Positions 59,381-64,000 of a stretch of DNA of 64,000 bases are shown piece after piece. The stretch comes from an uncultured Fretibacterium sp. (lineage in GTDB: Bacteria > Synergistota > Synergistia > Synergistales > Aminobacteriaceae), in the NCBI GenBank assembly GCA_937915755.1, contig CALGGR010000326.1, positions 16,680 to 80,679 of the forward strand, written 5' to 3'. The position numbers were made by a program, and so were the translations under genes. Numbering within the stretch: position 1 is the first letter of the stretch; every line of letters begins with the position of its first letter. A model generated the notes under the pieces. It was given only the letters and a program-made list of their open reading frames with translations. It ran no database searches and was not told the origin of the DNA.

Positions 59381-60374
59381 CGTCCCTGAATCCGTCATCA
59401 ACCTTTCCCGAAACTTCCGGCAGCCTCTCCCAGTTCCCGCCATTCCTCCGGCATAATATCAGCGGTCTTCTCCCGTAATGACTCCATAAATCCGGCAATC
59501 TGTCCGACAGTTGTGCCCCCGAAACGAACGCGCTCTTAAACAGCGGCGGCGTTCCCTCAAGGTCAGGCATTCCCGGCAACGGCGCGATAATCATCCACTG
59601 TGTCAGCTTCCAGGCATTGAGCATTTCCGGCGAGGTCAGTGCGTGTTTAAGCGGCATAATCTGAATCCCTCCGACAGTATCACGAGGCGATGTAGCGATG
59701 CAAATCACCCCAGAATGCGAGGCTCTAATCCTTCCTCTGTTCTGGTAGACACTGCCTCCGAAACGACCGACACCCTTAACCGGACGTATTACCCTCGCAA
59801 CAACTCGCGGGCCATCAGAACCGTGAGCAATCACCCTTCCCGCCGGCCTGTTCTCAATGTCGGCCATGTAGTACGCGGGACTTTCAGGAAGCAACGTCCT
59901 TATGACCAGCGTATCACCCTCAGAAGGTGCGTCAGTAATCGGCGACTCTATGCTTTCATGTTCAATCGTAACACTAGAGCCTGTGAGTGGTGCAAACGCT
60001 CCAAAGATTCCCGTCCCTGCTTCCATGTCGAGCGCGAAGAATGCCCCCTGAGCTGCGGCAGGCGCGACAGTTACCGATGGAACGAGGCTCAATATCCGTC
60101 CCCTTCCCTCCTCAACGTCAACGAGAATGTGAACAGCATTGACGGCAGACGCGCAGACTGTTGAAGGACCCGCCCACTTGCTTGCGGTGTAAGCAGGCCA
60201 GTTTGTTTTTACGGGAGTCATTTTCACGCGGCCTAATGGAACAATCTCACCTGCGGGCATTTTTGCGGTTACTTCTTCGCCAACTGTGCAGGGTATGCGA
60301 AGCTCGATGAAACCCTCAGCGTATGAACGTGTCGCAATTAGCGCGAAAATTATTGCTATGATTACCTTTCTCAT
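59334..60374 (-). CDS. secreted protein of unknown family, 346 aa
   Basis: Signal peptide KVIIAIIFALIATRSYA, cleaved near residue 20, then a beta-rich mature protein with many Gly, Val and Pro (EVTAKMPAGEIVPLG; RVVARVIRPVKGVGRFGG). No Cys pair pattern and no membrane helix, so a periplasmic protein is likely. It does not recall any family to me. Its gene follows the CPBP protease gene by 3 nt, so a shared role, such as secreted substrate and its processing protease, is possible. The last 16 codons overlap the WYL gene. Confidence 0.7.
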   Translation of the reverse strand: MRKVIIAIIFALIATRSYAEGFIELRIPCTVGEEVTAKMPAGEIVPLGRVKMTPVKTNWPAYTASKWAGPSTVCASAVNAVHILVDVEEGRGRILSLVPSVTVAPAAAQGAFFALDMEAGTGIFGAFAPLTGSSVTIEHESIESPITDAPSEGDTLVIRTLLPESPAYYMADIENRPAGRVIAHGSDGPRVVARVIRPVKGVGRFGGSVYQNRGRIRASHSGVICIATSPRDTVGGIQIMPLKHALTSPEMLNAWKLTQWMIIAPLPGMPDLEGTPPLFKSAFVSGAQLSDRLPDLWSHYGRRPLILCRRNGGNWERLPEVSGKVDDGFRDVTHLRLYFPSWSSPK

Positions 60375-60377
60375 GGT

Positions 60378-60926
60378 TTAAGCTCCTGGTAACGGCGAGA
60401 ACCATACAGCCCAGACGTTGCAGACGGCATGATAGATTATTCCCGGCATTACGGAGTTGTTGCGATGCCGTAAGAGTGCCATTATGAGGCCGGGAAAGAA
60501 CGTAGCAAGGCGGATTACTTTTCGGACAGCTATGAGATGTACTGACGCGAAGATTGCTGTTGTGATTATGATTCCTGTGAAAGCTCCGAATTTTCTCACT
60601 GCCAAAGTCTGAAGCCACCCCCTGAAGAAAGTCTCCTCAATGAAAGCCGCAGCAATTCCTCCTCCGAGAATATTGACTGTCTCCCACAATGACGGAGTTT
60701 TAATCCCGCCACCCCATGAAACAGGAAGCCACATAACAATCACCGTCAAAGGAATCAGGGTAACTGCCAAAGCAGCAGCAACTTCGATTTTTGCTTTACG
60801 TGTCATGAACCATTTGAGGCCGAAATCTTCCTCACGCTCATTCTTCCATCTGCACCAAGTGTAAGGGAAGTAGAGCATGAAAGCAGCTATGACAAGCCCG
60901 ATGAGATTTGAGAGAATGAAGCCCAT
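60378..60926 (-). CDS. CPBP-family intramembrane glutamic protease
   Basis: 182 aa. Six or so membrane helices with the family motifs AAFIEETFFRGWLQTL near residue 92 (EExxxR, catalytic Glu pair), ASVHLIAVRK near residue 128 and IIYHAVCNVWA near residue 165. The Glu and His residues form the active site of Rce1/CAAX-type proteases. In bacteria they often process signal or anchor peptides or confer bacteriocin immunity. I start at ATG 60926, 2 nt after the upstream stop (coupled), not in the long upstream frame that overlaps the 91-aa gene. Confidence 0.85.
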   Translation of the reverse strand: MGFILSNLIGLVIAAFMLYFPYTWCRWKNEREEDFGLKWFMTRKAKIEVAAALAVTLIPLTVIVMWLPVSWGGGIKTPSLWETVNILGGGIAAAFIEETFFRGWLQTLAVRKFGAFTGIIITTAIFASVHLIAVRKVIRLATFFPGLIMALLRHRNNSVMPGIIYHAVCNVWAVWFSPLPGA

Positions 60927-60928
60927 GA

Positions 60929-61204
60929 CTACAAGACTTTCATAGCGTCCTGAATGAACTGGAAAGCGTTGTTGATGTACGTGGCTATATGGAAACGGTT
61001 TACGAAGAGGGTCGCCGAGACTTTCCAGAGAAGAATTATGACTGGTACGCCGACGATTACAACGCCGATTTTGTAGAGGATTTTTGCGGGGATTTTGCCC
61101 CATTTCTCCGAGAGTTCGCCGACGAGCCAGCCCATGACCATGAAGGCAAAACCGAGAATCCAAATTGCCAGACCGAGTACAACCTGAGTGTTTACTATAC
61201 GCAA
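60929..61204 (-). CDS. 91-aa protein with two membrane helices
   Basis: TTG start at 61204 with CGGAG about 10 nt upstream. Two membrane helices (about residues 8-30, VVLGLAIWILGFAFMVMGWLV, and 46-64, IGVVIVGVPVIILLWKV) and a short amphipathic C-terminus. It ends 2 nt before the CPBP protease ATG, so the two are coupled. No family recognised; a small partner of the protease is a reasonable guess. Confidence 0.65.
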   Translation of the reverse strand: MRIVNTQVVLGLAIWILGFAFMVMGWLVGELSEKWGKIPAKILYKIGVVIVGVPVIILLWKVSATLFVNRFHIATYINNAFQFIQDAMKVL

Positions 61205-61247
61205 AATAAATCAGCTCCGTGAATTTTCATGTATGACTTTGGGAATT

Positions 61248-61277
61248 ATTATACGTGAAATTCTCTGTTATGGTGAA
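61248..61277 (-). promoter_or_regulatory. promoter of the 91-aa / CPBP / 346-aa operon, built partly from a transposon end
   Basis: On the minus strand TTCACC (61277-61272), 18-nt spacer, TATAAT (61253-61248). The -35 box lies in the GGTAGTTCACC right-end sequence of the relic immediately upstream. Confidence 0.55.
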
Positions 61278-61478
61278 CTACCGCCCCTCGCGGAATTGGC
61301 GGCTTCCTAATTCATCGAGGTCTGCGTTGCAACATTTCTGTCTCCGTCTTATGTCCTCTCCAAAGGCGTTTATGGCTCGAAGCCAAAGTTTCCTAGCGTA
61401 CTTCGTTCTACGATAGCCCCGAAGGGACGCACCGTAGGTACTACGTTTATTATTTTTTACTTCTTGTCGGAATCTCAT
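61265..61478 (-). mobile_element. 3' relic of an IS200/IS605-type tnpB
   Basis: Within the 387-nt gap 61205-61591. On the minus strand a frame from 61478 ends ...NAFGEDIRRRQKCCNADLDELGSRQFREGR with TAG at 61280-61278; the Gly-Ser-Arg-Gln-Phe-Arg-Glu tail resembles TnpB C-termini. Directly at its end is CCGCC / GGCGG with GGTAGTTCACC, a sequence I know from IS605-family right ends. The upstream part of tnpB, with RuvC and zinc-finger motifs, is missing. No complete element. Confidence 0.5.
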
Positions 61479-61591
61479 TTATTCCAGTTATTCAACGAGG
61501 AAAATTATATCACACCTAAAGAGGTTAGAGCCTTCTTGCGAGTTATGGTAAACTTTGTCGTACTCAAAATTATAATCAGGAGTGATTTCTA

Positions 61592-62425
61592 TTGTTACGA
61601 AAAATTTTCACAGCATTCATTCTCACATTGGCGCTCACAATCAGTGCATACGCTGCAGAGCCGTCAAAAGTACTTGCGCGTGTTGGAAGCGAGGACATAA
61701 CGGAGGCTGAGGTCCTTGAGTTCATTCAGCCATTCGGGCAGCAGGCGGTGATGCTCTACGGCACAGAGCAGGGGCGTAAAATGATCCTCGACGATGTAAT
61801 CTCAATGAGGCTCTACGCTCTTGACGCGGAGGCACAGAAGCTCGACCAGACGCCGGAATTTCAGGCACAGTTACAGGGCGCGAGGCGTGCAATGCTTGCT
61901 CAGGCATCAATGAGGGAGGCAATCAAAGGCTTGACAGTCAGCGACGACGAGGCCAAAAAGTTCTATGACGAGAACCCCGAAATGTTCAAGAGCCCTGAGA
62001 GAGTTCACGCACGTCATATTCTCGTGAGCGGTGATGAAACTCTCGCAAAGGTTCAGGCGGAATTGAAGTCGGGAAAGTCATTCGATGTTGTAGCAAAAGA
62101 GTACTCAATAGACCCTGGCAGTGCTGCAAACGGCGGGGACTTGGGAGAATTTCCGCGCGGAATGATGGTACCGGAGTTCGAGAAGGCGGCGTTCGAGCTG
62201 AAGAATCCGGGCGATGTCTCCGAGCCTGTGAAGACGCAATTCGGCTGGCACATCATAAAGCTTGAGGAGCGTATTCCGGAGTCACCGATGCCGTTCGAGC
62301 AGGTGAAATCGAGATTGCTTCAGGAGCTTCAGGAGCAGAAGACTCAGACCGTTCTTCAGGAAAAAGCGAAGGCACTCGAGGAGAAGTACAAGGTCGAAAG
62401 ATTCGAGGACAAGCCGGAGAAATAG
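61592..62425 (+). CDS. parvulin-type peptidyl-prolyl isomerase, secreted (PrsA/SurA-like)
   Basis: 277 aa. TTG start with AGGAGTG upstream; signal peptide KIFTAFILTLALTISAYA cut near residue 22. A SurA-N-like helical part (to about residue 125) is followed by the rotamase domain (about 135-235) with VHARHILVSGDETLAK, EYSIDPGSAANGGDLGEFPRGMM and TQFGWHIIKLEE. It assists folding of exported proteins in the periplasm. Single-gene unit with its own terminator. Confidence 0.92.
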   Translation: MLRKIFTAFILTLALTISAYAAEPSKVLARVGSEDITEAEVLEFIQPFGQQAVMLYGTEQGRKMILDDVISMRLYALDAEAQKLDQTPEFQAQLQGARRAMLAQASMREAIKGLTVSDDEAKKFYDENPEMFKSPERVHARHILVSGDETLAKVQAELKSGKSFDVVAKEYSIDPGSAANGGDLGEFPRGMMVPEFEKAAFELKNPGDVSEPVKTQFGWHIIKLEERIPESPMPFEQVKSRLLQELQEQKTQTVLQEKAKALEEKYKVERFEDKPEK

Positions 62426-62440
62426 CGCGGTAAAGAAATT

Positions 62441-62471
62441 CCCCCTCAGCTTCATAAAGAGGGGGATTTTT
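62441..62471. terminator. terminator between the isomerase gene and argH
   Basis: CCCCCTC 62441-62447 pairs with GAGGGGG 62459-62465, followed by ATTTTT on the plus strand and by AATTTC on the minus strand. Works in both directions. Confidence 0.88.
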
Positions 62472-62476
62472 GCGGA

Positions 62477-63835
62477 CTATAGCCGTAATTTTGCTTCATC
62501 AATCTGCCGTCTGACCTGCGCGAACCCAGTCCCGCCGTAAACATTCCTTCTGTTGACACTCTCACGCGCTGACAATATTCCCATCATGGCCGGGTCAGCC
62601 TCCGGGATATGCTCCTTCCACTGTTCAAGCGTCAAGTCAGAAAAAGCCAAGCCCTCAGCAATGCACCACCCCACAAGTTTCCCGACCTTAGCATGAGCCT
62701 CACGGAATGGAACGCCCTTCATCACGAGATATTCCGCAACGTCCGTAGCAAGCGAATACCCTTTCTCAAGCCCGGCGAGAGCGAGTTCAGCGTCGACGTC
62801 AACCTTCGACAGCAATTCAGCGATGATCTTCACTACGGCTTCAACTGTGTCAAGCGATGCCCATAATCCCCGCTTGTCCTCCTGCAAGTCCCTGTTGTAC
62901 GTCATGGGAAGTCCCTTGAGCGTGATCATGAGGTCTAACATGTTCCCGATTACTTGGCCTGCTTTCCCGCGAGCGAGTTCGAGAACGTCAGGATTCTTCT
63001 TTTGAGGCATCATGCTTGAGCCTGTGCAGAACTCGTCAGGAAGCACTATGAATCCGAACTCCTGAGTATTCCAGTTAATGAGGTCATTGCAGAGCCGTGA
63101 GACGTGAATCATGAAGACCGATGCGAAGTAATGATAGTCGGTCATGTAGTCGCGGTTTGCTACAGTGTCGAGGCTGTTTCTGGTTGGACTGTCAAACCCT
63201 AAAATCTCACTGGTCATGAATCTATCAATCGGCAAAGTCGAACCCGCCAAAGCCCCAGCACCGAGCGGGCATTCGTTGAGTGATGAGAGCGCAAAATTGA
63301 GGCGTTGTGAATCTCGAGAGAATGCTTCGAACCATGAGAGCCAGTAATGCCCCATTGAGACAGGTTGAGCCTGCTGCATATGAGTGTAGCCGGGAATGAT
63401 AATGTCGATGTGCCGTTCTGCGTTTCTGACCAGGACGCTGAGAAGTTCGCGCAGGTCATCACTGAGTGCATGAAGTCTCGTGCGTAAATAGAGGCGTGTA
63501 GTTGTTGCTACTTGGTCATTGCGTGAGCGTGCTGTGTGTAATTTTGCTCCCAGCGGTTCAATCTCCGTAAGCCTTGCCTCAATATTCATGTGAACGTCCT
63601 CAAGCGACTCTGACGGCGTGAACTTACCATCTCGTATTTCGTCAAGAACTTTCACTAGACCTTCTTCAATTTTTGCTGACTCTTCGGGCTTTAATATTCC
63701 AGTTTTTCCGAGCATTCTAACGTGAGCGATGCTTCCCTGAATGTCGGCTTCATACATTCTCCAGTCAATATCGAGCGACTGCGTAAAATCCTGAACTGTC
63801 TTCGCTGTATCCTTTGTGAACCTTCCGTGCCACAT
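62477..63835 (-). CDS. argH: argininosuccinate lyase
   Basis: 452 aa, normal length. Splits argininosuccinate to arginine and fumarate. N-terminal MWHGRFTKDTAKTVQDFTQSLDID is typical; HTARSRNDQVATTTRL near residue 108, HMQQAQPVSMGHY near residue 155, and the family signature GSSMMPQKKNP near residue 275 with the catalytic Ser. The ATG has no good ribosome site and only 18 nt separate it from the hairpin at 63854, behind which lies a tnpB. argG is not in the window. Confidence 0.97.
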   Translation of the reverse strand: MWHGRFTKDTAKTVQDFTQSLDIDWRMYEADIQGSIAHVRMLGKTGILKPEESAKIEEGLVKVLDEIRDGKFTPSESLEDVHMNIEARLTEIEPLGAKLHTARSRNDQVATTTRLYLRTRLHALSDDLRELLSVLVRNAERHIDIIIPGYTHMQQAQPVSMGHYWLSWFEAFSRDSQRLNFALSSLNECPLGAGALAGSTLPIDRFMTSEILGFDSPTRNSLDTVANRDYMTDYHYFASVFMIHVSRLCNDLINWNTQEFGFIVLPDEFCTGSSMMPQKKNPDVLELARGKAGQVIGNMLDLMITLKGLPMTYNRDLQEDKRGLWASLDTVEAVVKIIAELLSKVDVDAELALAGLEKGYSLATDVAEYLVMKGVPFREAHAKVGKLVGWCIAEGLAFSDLTLEQWKEHIPEADPAMMGILSARESVNRRNVYGGTGFAQVRRQIDEAKLRL

Positions 63836-63853
63836 GCGATTTGTCTGCTACGT

Positions 63854-63886
63854 AAAAAGTGTAATTTTGTGTTATTTTCACTTTTT
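63854..63886 (-). terminator. A/T-rich hairpin between tnpB and argH
   Basis: AAAAAGTG 63854-63861 pairs perfectly with CACTTTTT 63879-63886. On the minus strand it ends in five T, so it could terminate tnpB transcripts. It could instead be an operator for argH. Confidence 0.5.
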
Positions 63887-63905
63887 CGATCATTCCTCGT
63901 TCAAC

Positions 63906-64000
63906 TTAGCCAGCAGTACTATATTTCTTACAGCTTCTTAAATTCAATGCGGCGTTATAATCCCGGTCTATCACTAATCCGCATTCTGTACACTCATATA
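63906..64000 (-). CDS. tnpB: 3' end of tnpB, IS200/IS605-type RNA-guided nuclease (cut by window edge)
   Basis: The last 30 codons, stop TAA at 63906-63908, read YECTECGLVIDRDYNAALNL and end in a short tail. The CxxC half of the zinc finger and the DRDYNAA box with the third RuvC Asp are diagnostic for TnpB/OrfB. The reading frame is open to the window edge. The tail after the RuvC motif is short compared with the other two relics, so it belongs to a different subfamily or is trimmed. TnpB proteins use a guide RNA from the element's right end. Confidence 0.88.
   Translation of the reverse strand, partial: YECTECGLVIDRDYNAALNLRSCKKYSTAG

Noticed and set aside
59511..60164. 217-aa plus-strand frame opposite the secreted 346-aa protein
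   Set aside because: The minus-strand frame has a signal peptide and start; the plus frame is Arg/His/Asn-rich shadow sequence.

Overview
The window looks like chromosome of a diderm (Gram-negative type) anaerobe that lives on amino acids and peptides. A member of the Synergistota from a gut or rumen is my best guess, at moderate confidence. The reasons are a TamB-type envelope protein, TolC and an Arn lipid A operon (outer membrane), a tripartite tricarboxylate (TctCBA) uptake system, a Dpp peptide importer next to peptidase T, an archaeal-type prolyl-tRNA synthetase, and ComB and LarC homologues. No rRNA or tRNA gene was seen that could settle the taxonomy. Genes are tightly packed, often with 1-16 nt overlaps, and start with strong GGAGG sites.

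Layout. 1-5.9 kb: a VapBC-like toxin-antitoxin locus with three antitoxin-type genes, then proS, comB and larC, and a GTPase pseudogene. 6-10.6 kb: a regulated operon of a dehydrogenase and tctC-tctB-tctA, with a 350-nt structured element (IS200/IS605-like relic) between tctC and tctB. 10.6-19.5 kb: a carboxypeptidase relic, giant tamB, and topA, a small Cys-rich membrane protein, rplI and dnaB. 19.5-23.7 kb: MacA/MacB-ATPase/TolC export genes with a PHP phosphoesterase but no permease. 23.7-27.4 kb: a long leader, a 16-codon ORF and a VWA-domain lipoprotein. 27.5-34.8 kb: garR-like reductase and a divergent six-gene arn operon with ArnA split into two proteins. 34.8-42.5 kb: a two-cupin secreted protein, then dppABCDF-pepT. 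42.5-47.3 kb (minus strand): MATE exporter, an RpiB-Upp fusion protein, a WecA/MraY-like transferase, wecB and a broken secreted-peptide gene. 47.3-52.9 kb: TMEM43-like protein, DJ-1, two tandem orphan amino-acid binding proteins, a protein resembling deoxyhypusine synthase, YbjQ. 52.9-57.1 kb: a pair of paralogous secreted/membrane proteins (one broken) and a formate/nitrite channel. 57.1-61.2 kb: a WYL-regulator module with DUF1232 and LRAT-like proteins, then a secreted protein, a CPBP protease and a small membrane protein. 61.2-64 kb: a transposon relic, a parvulin isomerase, argH and the 3' end of tnpB.

Recurrent themes: decay (GTPase, secreted peptide and paralog genes stopped by in-frame TAA/TAG at places where Gln codons are plausible; a frameshifted carboxypeptidase tail), three separate IS200/IS605-type relics all on the minus strand, and strong hairpins between substrate-binding protein genes and their permease genes. 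The best candidates for something new are the RpiB-Upp fusion, the structured element inside the tct operon, and the WYL/DUF1232/LRAT module with a shared promoter motif.
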